DNA from: Peromyscus leucopus
Lineage: Eukaryota > Chordata > Mammalia > Rodentia > Cricetidae
Direction: 5' to 3'
DNA length: 64,000 nucleotides
Assembly: GCF_004664715.2 (NCBI RefSeq)
Contig: NC_051071.1
Span: 3,002,501-3,066,500, forward strand
In this document: in pieces, positions 10,396 through 20,240 of the stretch
Layout of the letters: each line of letters starts with the position of its first letter
Numbering within the stretch: position 1 is the stretch's first letter
The notes under the pieces: model-generated
Database searches by the model: none
Told to the model about the DNA's origin: nothing
Seen by the model: only the letters and a program-made list of their open reading frames with translations
Made by a program: the position numbers and the translations under genes

Positions 10396-10779
10396 CGGCA
10401 TAGAAACTGAGGGAGAAGGGAGATCTGAAGTAGGGACAGTGAGTCTGAGCTGCCAAGATAGATGGCAACTTCTTTGTTCCCAGGGGACATTTGGGCAGAG
10501 GAGGGTGGAAGGAAGTGTCCCCCCCCCCAGGGGCAAACAAACAGGGCCAAGAAGGGAGAAGGAGATGATCCAGGGACCTTGTAGGACCCCAGCCCACTTG
10601 TCAGGCTCCTGGTTCTGGACCCCCCTTCCTGAAGGGGCTGTTTTTTTGTTCCCAGCAAGCTGGTCTTTCCACCTTCTCCTTGCTTGGGTCTTCTGTCTTT
10701 TCTGATTGTTATTTTTTTCCTGTCTCACAGGATGAATTTGGCAATCCCCTAACCAACTACCCAAAGACCTGATACAAGG

Positions 10780-10820
10780 CTGCATCTCAAAACAAACAAA
10801 CAAACAAACAAACAAACAAG
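10780..10820 (+). repeat. (CAAA)n tract
   Basis: A tandem CAAA tract that probably derives from a SINE tail, preceded by 'ctgcatctcaaaacaaac'. Confidence 0.9.
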
Positions 10821-10909
10821 ACACAACCAAGGTTTAAAAAAAATTCCAATCAAAGCCTGTGTTGGAACTTAACCCCCACTGAGAGGTATTAAGAGATGGG
10901 AGCAAGCCT

Positions 10910-11420
10910 GGTTGGTCTTCAGGGAGAGAGGGGTCAGAGGGCCCCTGCTCTCACAATGGGTCAATCCACTACAGGCTAGCGAGTTTTCTGTGTTCAGTTG
11001 GGACCTCCAGCTCGCTCCTGCGCAGTCCGGCGAGACCCATTCCTGTCTAGACTCTCTCCGAAGCCTGCCCGCTTGGAGTCTCTGAACAAAGGAAAAGCGC
11101 CAAAAAGCCCAGTTCTGCATTCTTGGTGACTCGGGCCGCTCCTCCCCTGCTGCTGCCAGCCAACCAAGACCCTGCCTGAAGCGCTCAGCCTTTGACCAAA
11201 CTTGAGCACAAACCCAGCTTGTGGAGGCCATGTCAACACCCCTCACCTACAGCCTATAAAGTCTCCCTGCTTTAGTTTGGGGGTATGGCTCCGGCCTTGA
11301 TCTCTGGGACTTGAGAACTCGCCTGGGAATTACTTTGCTCAAATAAACCTGTTGTTATACTTTTTCAGTTCTGTTTGAACTGGCTTACTGTGTCAGCAGA
11401 TAAACTTATTTTGGGGGGTG
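10910..11420 (+). mobile_element. LTR-like promoter fragment, plus strand
   Basis: A CpG-containing upstream half (10990-11170) leads to TATAAA (11255-11260), a leader, and AATAAA (11342-11347) 87 nt downstream, with a short tail and then TTTTGGGGGG (about 11410-11418), which could be a primer-binding-site-like start. The order is that of a retroviral LTR (U3-R-U5). The left end and target duplication were not resolved, and the family is unnamed. The minus-strand 125-codon frame here is not a gene. Confidence 0.45.
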
Positions 11421-11609
11421 CAGAAAACCTATTAATCTGTAGTGGGTGTGTTAAAAAGGCCAGAGGGGCTTTTCCTTGTACAAACTGCCCTCATATATGA
11501 CTCGACACTACCTCGGGATTCTGCAGAATCCCCAGCAGCATGGAGACTATCCTCCGATATGGCCCCCTGACCTTGGACCTCCGAGCACCCAGAACCACGA
11601 AAGCATTGT

Positions 11610-12080
11610 GATGGGTGGCTTTAAATGTCAACGTGCTATAACCTAGAATGTCCTGGGAAGAGAGCCTAGATGGGGATTGCCTAGACCAGGTTGGCTATGG
11701 GCATGCCCACGGAGGGTATCTTGACTGTCTTAGTTGAGGTAGAAAGTCTCAGGCCACTGTGGGCAGAAGCCTTTCATAGGCTGGGCCTTGAGCTGTGTAG
11801 GAGTGAAAACAAAACAAAACAAAACAAAAAACAAACAAACAAACAACAACAAAAAAAAAACGAGCTGAGTGAGAGCAGCAAGTCAGTGGGCACATGAGGA
11901 CGTTTGCTCCTCTCTGCTCCTGACTGTGGATGTGGTATGAGCCGCGGTTTGAGATCCTGCCTTGACTTCCCCTCAACGATGGATTGTGACCTAGAATTGT
12001 AAGCCAAAGAAGTCCTCCCCTCCCCAAAGTTGTTTTTCATCTGGATATTTTGTCACAGCAACAAAAATGAAACTGAGATA
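11610..12080. mobile_element. Rodent hAT/URR1-like repeat, copy 2
   Basis: 'atgtcaacgtgctataacct' near the start, 'cttgacttcccctcaacgat', 'ggattgtgacctagaattg', 'taagccaaagaagtcctccc' and 'cagcaacaaaaatgaaact' at the end parallel the 378-752 copy. An internal A/C-rich expansion (11808-11860) is a simple repeat. Confidence 0.6.
11808..11860 (+). repeat. (AAAAC)n/(CAAA)n tract
   Basis: A simple repeat of AAAAC then CAAA units inside the hAT/URR1-like copy. It creates the Phe/Val-rich minus frames. Confidence 0.9.
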
Positions 12081-12352
12081 AGAATAAACATTTATTCTTT
12101 ATAAATTACTCTCAGTTATTCTATTGTTGCAACAGAAAAGGGCCCAAGAGATGCTCCATGATCACATTTAATGATAATTATCCTTGTATGTATTTTTCTG
12201 TTAGTTCTTGACCTGTTCAATGTAGACACTTAAGCTTTGTTTCCTATTTTCTGTACCCAGTGCAGTCCTTGTATTGAATAGACAATGGAACCATTTTGAA
12301 TTTCTCACTAACAGGATAGAAGAATGGTTATAATGGGCCACACAGGGGCACA

Positions 12353-12353
<1 letters not shown>

Positions 12354-12398
<45 letters not shown>
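12354..12398 (+). repeat. (CA)n microsatellite
   Basis: About 22 uninterrupted CA dinucleotides. Confidence 0.98.
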
Positions 12399-12399
<1 letters not shown>

Positions 12400-12529
12400 G
12401 TATTTCAGTTGCCAAATTAAAAAGTTTTCAGAGATCGAAGCAGGTCTCTCCGTGTGAACATTTTGCTAGCCACCCCTCTTGCAGCACACGGCTGGTTCCA
12501 AAGCATTCAACAGTCAGGCCATGAAGAAT

Positions 12530-12645
12530 CTAACATGTGACCTTGGACAAGTCACTTGTGTTCTCATCTGAGAGATGAAGAGTGTTGGTCTGGCTAATAG
12601 TTAAGGCCTTTCCAGTCCTAAGTTTCCATAATTCTGTGGCTATCT
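12530..12645 (-). mobile_element. MIR fossil
   Basis: 'gtgaccttggacaagtcact', 'tgtgttctcatctgagagat', 'ggcctttccagtcctaagtt' and 'tccataattctgtgg' follow the antisense MIR order through to its far end. It is well preserved for a MIR. Confidence 0.8.
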
Positions 12646-14149
12646 ATAGACTTATCTAAATAATCACAAAGACTACTTCATGCTAGAAAAACACAGTCAT
12701 AATAAACTAAAGCAAAACCAAATGCCCTTCAGTATCCTGTTGTGAACTATAAAATGTCCCTAAATCACATTTTCCCCTTGAAACAGGATGTAGGAAAAAT
12801 ATTTTCCTATTAAATTCTTTTAAAGTGTAAGGGAAAGCATTTATTCTGTGATTCACCATCCAACTCGATAAAAACGAGGATTCGGTTGTCTTAATTACAG
12901 AAGACACTGTCAAAAGGCAGAGGACAGAAACTCAAGCTGGAAACCCCACTGCCACACCACCATCACAGTGTGCCAGTTTTCGGGGGAGGAGGGAGACTCG
13001 TGAAGGGTGTCTTGAGCAGTTGATTCTGCTGTTATGTCAGGGGAACCAGTAAATACGTTTTTATGAGGTGATTTATGAAACTCCCGGGGTGGAGAAAGCA
13101 AGAGCTAGGAAGAGGTCACACCAACTTCCAAGCCTGTGGGGGCAAGGAGAGGGGGTCTTGAGTTTCAGTGACTTGATTATGTTTGGTGGGGAGTTATGTC
13201 CTCTGACATGGAGCAAGCAAAGCAGGATTTGGACCCAAAGAGAGGGAGAAAGGACCAGAAACTTCAGAATGAATGTTACATTGTACTTTAGGCATCTGAA
13301 AGTTTGTAGATTAAGTCTCTGAGGACAGGGGTCTTTGTGTCCTCATTTTTGTAGAAACTAGAGTGTTACACACATGGGGGATGGGAGGGCAGATGGGGAT
13401 GCTTTCAAACTGTATTATAAAGACAGTGTACTGCACACGGTACAGGGGAGACAGCACAGGCATGTTTCAATAGCTTAGCATGCACACACTCCGCAAGTCA
13501 GTTTGTCCTGTGTTAACCCCCTCCCTCCCAGCCCAGATACCCCTAAAGGCGCACAAGACCAACCCCAGCAGAAGCTAACAGACTCCGCGTTTCCAGCGGT
13601 GCCCAAGCCCAGACTCTCACTGAGGGATTGGTGCAAGGGATGATAATGAGACATGGACATCGAGCATGTCAGCCTGGCTGACCACCCCATAGAAGGGTGA
13701 GCCTGAGCTCTAGGGAGACTAATGCTTTTGTCTTCCCCTGATTCTCCCTAATAACCTTCTAGCAGGAGATGAAACGGCAAGCATTTTTAAGGTGGTAATC
13801 TGCCATCTGCTCTGAATAAAGGACTTTTTTTTTTTTTGAAGATTTAATTCCATCTCTGTTCACTGACATCTGTAAGTGGCAGGCAGCAATGAGTGCTGGT
13901 ATTCCAGTCACAAGACAGAGAGCAGGCCCACAAATTCTGTTTAAGAAAGAAAAAAGAACAGATGGATTTATGCTCACCCAGAAAGACACAAGTGGCTTCT
14001 ACTAGCTGACGACCATCACCCCATTTCTATTGCAGCAGAACTTATTCTTCCAAAAGATGTCCTGAGCCCCACTTTCCAACTACCTGAACATGTGTGATGC
14101 ATAACATTGAGGTTATGTATGGAATTAAGGGTTCTGGTCAACAAGTGTC
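12646..14149. other. Intergenic, no gene recognised
   Basis: Unique-looking sequence. A poly-T of 13 lies at 13827-13839. No supported gene or clear repeat. Confidence 0.45.
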
Positions 14150-14345
14150 TTATTCGGCTTTCTGTTACTATAATAAACATCTGATACAATCATCTTAGAA
14201 AGAGAAAAAGAAAGAGATTGGCATTTTCTTTTAAGGCACAACCCCAATAACCTGTACACCTCTCACTAGGGTGCTTTCCATTACCTCCCAACAGTGTCAA
14301 ACTGGCGAGGCCAAGCCTTTACTTCATGGGTCTTTAGAAGCAGTC
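14150..14345. mobile_element. Rodent hAT-like repeat fragment
   Basis: 'ttattcggctttctgttact' and 'ataataaacatctgatacaa' at the start, then 'cattacctcccaacagtgtc' and 'aagcctttacttcatgggtc', are recognisable pieces of a common rodent repeat related to the class at 378-752. Family not named. Confidence 0.5.
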
Positions 14346-14559
14346 TGCACAAGGCACTTTCTCAAGGCCAAAGTGAAAAGTTCTAAACTGAGTTGCTTAG
14401 AAGCAGTGATCCAACTAGATTTCACAGATTTGAAAATGAGAACCTGTGGGTGTTGCCCCACAACCAGATGTCAACTTCTAAAAAGGGAGAAGAACGTTTA
14501 GGGGTAGTCCTTGCTCCAAGAAGTCACAGTAGTAGGCAGTGTTCCCGTCTCCTCAAGGG

Positions 14560-14640
14560 GATCTTGGGGGAAATATTTGCCCAAACAGCTAATGATTTAG
14601 TTGGGATTCAAACCCAAGTCCTTCTGTCCCTGGTGCCTTG
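14560..14640 (+). mobile_element. MIR fossil (3' part)
   Basis: 'tttgcccaaacagctaatga', 'ttggga' and 'ttcaaacccaagtccttctg' match the MIR segment that includes 'gggattcaaacccaggtct'. Confidence 0.6.
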
Positions 14641-15447
14641 TGTGAGGTGTGGGTTTCTCCTACTAGTTAGTCAGCCTCTGGAAATTGTTTCCTGGATTTC
14701 TAAGGGTGTTTAGATGGCTCAGAAAAGTTGGTTAGCTATTAAAATCCTTGAGCCTCTGCTGTGCAGGTAGAAGAAAGGCAAGTATGTGATCCTATGGCTG
14801 CTGGCCAGCCAAGCCTTAATGGCTGTGGACCACAGGCTTAACAGAGGATGCTAGCTGCAACAGTGCTTCCCTTGGGCTCTCCCGAAGCCTCTTGTTCACC
14901 AGGGCTCACATGTGCACGGTGCCTGGAAGTGGACTCCATCAGACACTGGCTGCTCAGCTGCCCTCAGACACTAGCTAGTCACTCCCCTTCACGCCGTGAC
15001 TATCAGCATTAACGTTTATGGAGCCCAAGGACCAACTCCTTAGAGCCACAGTGAAGACGTGTGAGTTGCAGCTTCTGAGACCACTTCTGACAGATGAACA
15101 TCTTCAGGGCTAAATTCCAAGCTGTACCAAGTTTCATGTGTGCCACGGCATCTTATCCTTGCTGGGCCCCCAATCCGGACAACTTATTTGTAGTAGGAGA
15201 CAAGAGGAATCTCCTGGAAAGGGAAGGGGGTTTTCCCAAGGTCAATGTTGATGGCAAGAACACCATGCCAAGAACCAGTTAGTTGGACTGTGTCACTACA
15301 AACATTGCTTGTCTTCCTATGTGAAAATAATAGAGGACAGGGTTAGTTGGAATAACTTTCAGGATGAGCCAAGTATCCCCATGGTGATTACCTGAGATAT
15401 GACTGGCAGAATTCAGATCCCAGGTAATGCCCCACCACATTTATTCC
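14641..15447. other. Intergenic, no gene recognised
   Basis: Unique-looking DNA. Short frames only, with no domains. Confidence 0.4.
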
Positions 15448-15613
15448 TTTTGTTTGTTTGTTGTTTCTTTCGAGACAGGGTTTCCTCTGTGTAGCTTTGG
15501 AGCCTGTCCTGGATCTCACTCTGTAGACCTGGCTGGCCTCGAACTCACAGAGCTCTGTCTGCCTCTGCCTCCCGAGTGCTGAGAATAAATGTGTGCACCA
15601 CCACCGCCTGGCT
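15448..15613 (-). mobile_element. B1 SINE
   Basis: Antisense B1 with tail 'ttttgtttgtttgttgtttc', 'cgagacagggtttcctctgt', 'gctggcctcgaactcacaga' and 'ccaccaccgcctggct'. It carries the 'ctttggagcctgtcctgg' variant seen in cricetid B1. Confidence 0.93.
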
Positions 15614-15701
15614 CTCACACTTGTTCTTCGTAACTCTATCTTAAAACCTACCCACATGGCCCTGGGATGACAAATGGACTATGTATGGTCAAGGGTCTGG
15701 G

Positions 15702-16060
15702 TGTAGCAAGATTTCTTGCCAGACTGTCTTTGGACCACCAGTCGGCAAATAATGACCTAGAGACTAATTAATTAGGAAAGCTAAGCCTTAGCTTAGGCTT
15801 GTTCCTACCTGGTTCTTATAACTTAAATTAACTCGTATTTATTAATCTACGTTCTGTTTCGTGGCTCGGTTACCTTTACTCTCTCCACACTTCCCATCCT
15901 GCTTCCTTTGTGTCTGGCTCTCAACCAGTGATTCTTCCTCCCAGTGTTCTCTTTCTGCCCGCAAGTTCTGCCTATCTCTCCTGCTAGCTATTGGTCATTT
16001 CACTTTTTATTACACCAATCACAACAATACATCGCCACAGCGTACAAAGAGCCCTCAACA
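15702..16060 (+). mobile_element. Solo LTR-like element, copy 2
   Basis: It begins TGTAGCAAGATT and ends CCCTCAACA, with 'taggcttgttcctacctggt', 'cttataacttaaattaact' and 'ttattacaccaatcacaaca', parallel to copies at 806 and 25177. Flanks TCTGGG (15696-15701) and CCCGGG (16061-16066) match at 4 of 6 positions, both mismatches being T/C, so a decayed 6 bp target duplication is plausible. Confidence 0.6.
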
Positions 16061-16744
16061 CCCGGGACCCATTTTGTCCCTGTGATGAGACCCTCGTTGC
16101 GGAGCGGCTGCTTGACCAGTGGTACTGCTCTGGGATTGGCTCACCTCCTCACCTCCAATTCTGAGGAAGCTTGTCATTCACTGCCCTCTGGAGTGGTTGT
16201 GAGGATGTGGCAAGCATCTCTTCTTTCAAAGTGGAACATCTTTCCAGATTGACAAGCCCCAGTTCAGATACTACAGGCTGCCGCAGAACTTGTAAACAAA
16301 TTCTCTTACATTCAAGAAATTCCTTAAAGGAGAAGCTGTCAGCAAGAGCTGAGACACATGTTGGAAGTGATGCTTGGATCATATGCTGTTGGCCACTGGA
16401 TGCCCTATTAGCTGCATATTCAATGAAAGGTACCCTTGTTGGCACCCTTTCTTACTGGATGAGGCTCATTCTCTCTAACCTTCCTTTAAGAATAGGGGCC
16501 CTGGTCAGCTGCAATTCTCTGAGAACGGAAGATTGTAAGGAAATCAAGGAGACAGGGGAAGAAGAGAACACAAAGGCAGGTAGCTGTAGAATTTAAAGTC
16601 AAGAAAGACACAGACCCAAGGCAGCTGGGGATGGCTTGTCTGCAGGGAATGAGTGCCCACACAGGGACAGAGGAACCAAAGAGGGCCCCAAACTAAATGA
16701 GGCGGGTACAGAAGAGACCAGAAAATGAAGGGAGGGAATTACGG
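16061..16744. other. Intergenic; longest frame has no domain
   Basis: Open frames of 98-141 codons (16149-16445 minus, 16171-16596 plus) overlap each other antisense and contain no recognised domain. 16181-16194 is a 12/14 match to the CTCF consensus on the minus strand. Confidence 0.4.
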
Positions 16745-17150
16745 CGTGCATTTGTTTCCTGGGGTTTCAGTACCAGATGACAACAAATTCGGTGATTTAA
16801 AACAACAGACATTTATTTCCACAGTCCTGGAAAGAGATCAAAGTGTTTGCAGACCCACACATCCTTCTGAGGCTCTCAAGGAAGAAGGGTCCCTTGCTTC
16901 TTCAGCTCCTGGTGACTGTCAGCATTTCTAGCATGTAGCTAGCTATATCTGTCTGTTATCTGCCTGTGTCCTCACATTCCTAAGTCAGCATCTTTTTTAT
17001 CGACACTTTACTGACTTTAGGTCCTATGATGTCATTCAGAATATTCTGCTCAAGACCTGTAACTGTAACTTAGCTATATTTCCAGATCCTGTTGGCAAGT
17101 AAATTTTGGGTTCTAGTGGCCACTAGATATCCTGTTCACTGAATCTAGGG
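16745..17150 (+). mobile_element. Ancient mammalian repeat, family not named
   Basis: 'catttgtttcctggggtttc', 'aaaacaacagacatttattt', 'ccacagtcctggaaagagat', 'ctgcctgtgtcctcacattc' and 'ttctagtggccactag' follow the order of a widespread old mammalian element whose consensus reads 'gtttgctagggctgcc... aaacaacagaaatttatt'. I cannot give its Dfam name from memory. Confidence 0.55.
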
Positions 17151-17716
17151 TCCAAGAAAAACCTAGATATGGACAGAGTTCTTGAGCACCCATCATTTAA
17201 CTCATTACAGTGGGAAAATCCAAAGTAGAGTGAAACAAGTCAGAAGGTCAGGGCAAATGGCCTCTTCTGTGGAACTTGCCAAGGGTTTTATGTATTCACC
17301 ACCACTTGAGGCTGTACAGCCTGTCTGGAGTTTACTTGGGTCCCATCTGCACCACAGCTTTCTCTACTTTTACATATCCAAACAGAAAATTTGGAGGCTC
17401 ATCTACCCACACCCAACTGCACCCAGCACATGGCTCACACAAAGCACTACCCATACACTATTTTAGGAAGCTCAGTGTCCCTCCTACATAAACCCTTCCC
17501 CACTTATCTACTTTCTAATTTCCTGGACCCCTCCAAGGTTCTGGCTTTCTCTTCTTTCCCCTAATTCAACTCCTCCACGTTGTTATGCAAGGCAATTTAA
17601 TTCTCTTTCCATTTACTCTGCCCCAGGCTTACCTCTGCACAGCCAAAGACTCGTTAATGTCCCCATAAAACAAAGCACCATTTATGCAAGATGCAAAGGC
17701 AGAATCATTGGAACAG
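17151..17716. other. Intergenic, no gene recognised
   Basis: Pyrimidine-rich plus strand. No gene or named repeat. Confidence 0.4.

Positions 17717-17773
<57 letters not shown>
17717..17773 (+). repeat. (TC)n microsatellite
   Basis: About 28 TC units. It is the reverse complement of the (GA)n tract about 0.95 kb downstream (18709-18780). Confidence 0.98.
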
Positions 17774-17777
<4 letters not shown>

Positions 17778-18433
17778 CACACCCTCCTCCTCTACCTCCT
17801 CCTCAAGTTGTATAGACATTTTTCTTCAGGACTGATGAAGTGGCTATAACTCTGGATGTTAAATAATCTTTTACTTCTTTTGTGTTATATGAATATTTCC
17901 TTAACATATATTTCTTCTAAACATGTCTTTAATACTGTGGTTCTCAAGCATTTGATCTCAGAAAACTTTTATATTTCTACAAAATTATGCAAGGCCTTAA
18001 ACAATTTTTGTTTGCATCGATTTTTATCTATTGGTAGTTACTATATTGGAAATAAAATAGACAGCTTAGAAATATTTATTCACCTAAAATAATCAGGGTA
18101 CATCTACTATATATTAACATAAACATATTCATAGAGGAAATAGTTTTCGAAGCAATAAAGGACTTGGTAAGAAGAACTGGCACTTGCATCTTTGCAATTC
18201 TCTTTTAAGTCTGGCTTAATGGAAGACAGCTGCTCTGCATTTCGCCTATTGTAAGATCAGTGTCTCTGGAAAACTCAACCATACAACTGATTAGAACATG
18301 CAAGTGTAAAGGCAAATATGATCCGAGGATTAGTATGAGACTAGCTTTTCATCTTGCTGACTGTAAAAAGCCCTATTTTTAACACACATCATTGTTGTGC
18401 TTTCTTTTTAAGGAAAACAAAAATCAGAAAAGT
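17774..18433. other. Intergenic, AT-rich, no gene recognised
   Basis: AT-rich unique sequence with no supported feature. Confidence 0.4.
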
Positions 18434-18619
18434 TGGCCGGGCAGCAGTGGTGCATGCCTTTAATCCCACTTTAATCCCAGCACTCAGGAAGCAGAGCCAG
18501 GCAGATCTCTGTGAGTTCTAGGCCAGTCTGGCCTATAGAGCAAGGTCCAGGACAGGCACCAAAACTACACAGAGAAACCCTGTCTCGAAAAACAAAAACA
18601 AAAACCAAACAAAAAAAGG
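18434..18619 (+). mobile_element. B1 SINE with target duplication
   Basis: Near full-length: 'ggccgggcagcagtggtgca', 'agatctctgtgagttctagg', 'aggacaggcaccaaaactac', 'gagaaaccctgtctcgaaaa'. Perfect 12 bp flanks 'aatcagaaaagt' (18422-18433 and 18620-18631) prove retrotransposition. The segment 'tttaatccca' is duplicated in tandem at 18459-18479. Confidence 0.95.
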
Positions 18620-18659
18620 AATCAGAAAAGTCCATACTGAATTAAAAATGAACCATGAG

Positions 18660-18701
18660 GTCACACCCCTGGACAAGAAACTACAGGACTACAAGCAACA
18701 A

Positions 18702-18781
<80 letters not shown>

Positions 18782-19102
18782 CAAAGAGTTAGCCTATCCC
18801 AGGGATGGACCCACTAATCGTTTGTCCAATACAAAGTGATTATCCCTGAAACCATAAACACACACATACACACACAACAAAAAACAGACTGAGCAGGTTC
18901 CAGTTGGGCGTATATATCCATGCATATGCTTATACATATACCTAACAATAATAATACAGGAAGAAGAGGCTATCAGTCTGAGCCTGAATAGGGGAATAAG
19001 GACGGAGTTGGAGGGAGAACACTTGAGGGGGTTGGAGGGAGGAAAGGGAAGGGAAAGTGGGAAAGTGGCATAACTATTTTAGTTAAAAGTGTATAAAAAA
19101 AT
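18660..19102 (+). mobile_element. 5'-truncated rodent L1, 3' end only
   Basis: 'cacccctggacaagaaacta', then 'cagggatggacccactaat', 'actgagcaggttccagttgg', 'acaggaagaagaggctatca' and 'gggttggagggaggaaaggg' match the end of ORF2 and the 3' UTR of rodent L1, ending in an A-rich tail. Flanking 15 bp repeats 'aaaatga[a/c]ccatgag' (18645-18659 and 19103-19117) differ at one base. A (GA)n expansion lies inside. No coding capacity. Confidence 0.85.
18709..18780 (+). repeat. (GA)n microsatellite
   Basis: About 35 GA units with one interruption, expanded inside the L1 3' UTR. The Arg-Glu frame across it is an artefact. Confidence 0.98.
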
Positions 19103-19117
19103 AAAATGACCCATGAG

Positions 19118-19639
19118 CCAAGCCTTCGGAAAACTCTTACTGGCTGACTTTAGTCCACTTCAGTAACTCTCTTCCTCTCCCCCATCTTCTCTCTCTACGA
19201 CAACTGTGATTCAGGAGAACACTTTTCAAAACTACATATTGAGGATGACCATAACCCACGATCAAGGTCAGTCTGTTCCACTTCTGTCTGACTCGGATAA
19301 GTTCCTGTAAGCTCCCCTCATCTCCGCTCTGGGATGTCTGCTCTAAGCCTCTTCCCCATCGTATGTAAGAAGACTTCGAACAACCATATTATCAACAACA
19401 GCAATGTCTAATGGCCATGTACTAATAAGAGTCAAACAACATGAAAACGTTTTATATGAGCCTCTGTTTAATTCTCTGTGCATTCCAAGGAAGGCGCTGG
19501 CTTCGCTTTATCGAAGTGGCTGAAGGTTGGAGAAGAAAGACCTCTAGCCTCTAACTTTTTTTTTTTTTTTTTTTTTTTTTAAACACACTTGCCCTGTCCT
19601 AGCTCCTGCGCCCAGATGGTCATCAATCATTGCTTCTCA
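19118..19639. other. Stx18 upstream flank
   Basis: Unique sequence with a 25-base poly-T at 19556-19580. No gene recognised. Confidence 0.4.
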
Positions 19640-20066
19640 AGGGGAACCCTTGACGCCGAAGGTCAAAGGTGGTACTCCTCCCACCTGTCAACCAAGCCGG
19701 CCACCTTCTAAACAGACCTAAGGGAGCGATCTTTCTGGCTTCATGGTCATTCCTTGAACCCCAGTTCTCAGCGTGCCGGGAAGTTTCCGAGCGTCTGAGC
19801 TTGCCGTAAGTTTGCAGCGAGGAGAAACGGCTGCTGACACACGCATGTCTCCGCCTGGAGTGGAGATACCTCATTCCGAAAGGAGGCCGGAACCTTTCTC
19901 CACTCTCCGTGGTACACGGCGGAGAGCGGAACCTTTCTTCTCTGCCCACGGTTCCCAGGCGGAAGCGTGCGAAAACGGAACGTCCCTCAGCGACCGACCG
20001 GGTTCTTGCTGGGGTCGCCTACTGCTGACGTGTGCCGACCGGCTTCTGGCCGCGGTGTGGGTCGCT
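19640..20066 (+). promoter_or_regulatory. Stx18: Stx18 CpG-island promoter and 5' UTR
   Basis: CpG-rich, with no TATA box near the coding start: a housekeeping-type promoter. Visible motifs are a DR1 nuclear-receptor-like site AGGTCAAAGGTGG (19660-19672), an E-box CACCTG (19682), ETS-like CCGGAA (19887-19892) and GGCGGAAGCG (19958-19967), a CRE/E-box-like TGACGTG (20026-20032), and a YY1-like ATGGCGG overlapping the start codon. Three modules begin with CGGAA at 19888, 19927 and 19960; the first two share CGGAACCTTTCT at a 39 bp spacing. The transcription start cannot be placed from sequence alone. The CpG island continues through exon 1 to about 20400. Confidence 0.85.
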
Positions 20067-20234
20067 ATGGCGGTGGACATCACGCTCCTCTTCCGGGCAA
20101 GTGTCAAGACTGTGAAGACACGGAACAAGGCTTTGGGAGTGGCGGTGGGTGGCGGGGCCGATGGCAGCCGGGATGAGCTGTTCCGCCGAAGCCCTCGGCC
20201 CAAAGGAGACTTCTCCAGCCGGGCCCGTGAAGTG
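20067..20234 (+). CDS. Stx18: Syntaxin-18, first coding exon (partial)
   Basis: Translation gives 56 residues beginning [20 protein letters not shown] and ending DFSSRAREV, the conserved N-terminus of syntaxin 18. This protein is a tail-anchored Qa-SNARE of the endoplasmic reticulum that acts in Golgi-to-ER retrograde fusion, with partners Sec22b, BNIP1/Sec20 and USE1 (family knowledge). The exon carries the start of the Syntaxin-18 N-terminal domain; the SNARE helix and C-terminal membrane anchor lie in later exons outside the window. The start ATG has G at -3 and G at +4, a strong Kozak context. The exon ends exactly after GTG (Val56) at a GTAAGC donor, so the intron is phase 0. Human syntaxin 18 continues here with an Ile-Ser-His segment, whereas the open frame here reads into intronic VSWLLWKRR, which confirms the exon boundary. 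An in-frame upstream ATG at 19845 is discussed under findings. Confidence 0.96.
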
Positions 20235-20240
20235 GTAAGC
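20235..20240 (+). other. Stx18: Splice donor of Stx18 exon 1
   Basis: GTAAGC directly follows codon 56. It is close to the GTRAGT consensus, and the preceding GTG is one base from the CAG|GT ideal at the exon side. Confidence 0.9.

Noticed and set aside
10345..10830. 161-codon minus-strand open frame
   Set aside because: It starts in a (CAAA)n tail (Cys/Leu/Phe/Val repeats) and spans a proto-B1 piece; no recognised domain.
12354..12524. Thr-His repeat frames over (CA)n tracts, also at 21063, 35682 and 40050
   Set aside because: These are microsatellite translations, not genes.
16181..16194. Additional CTCF-like site (minus, 12/14)
   Set aside because: Two mismatches fall at the 5' part of the core and such matches occur by chance; not used in the loop hypothesis.
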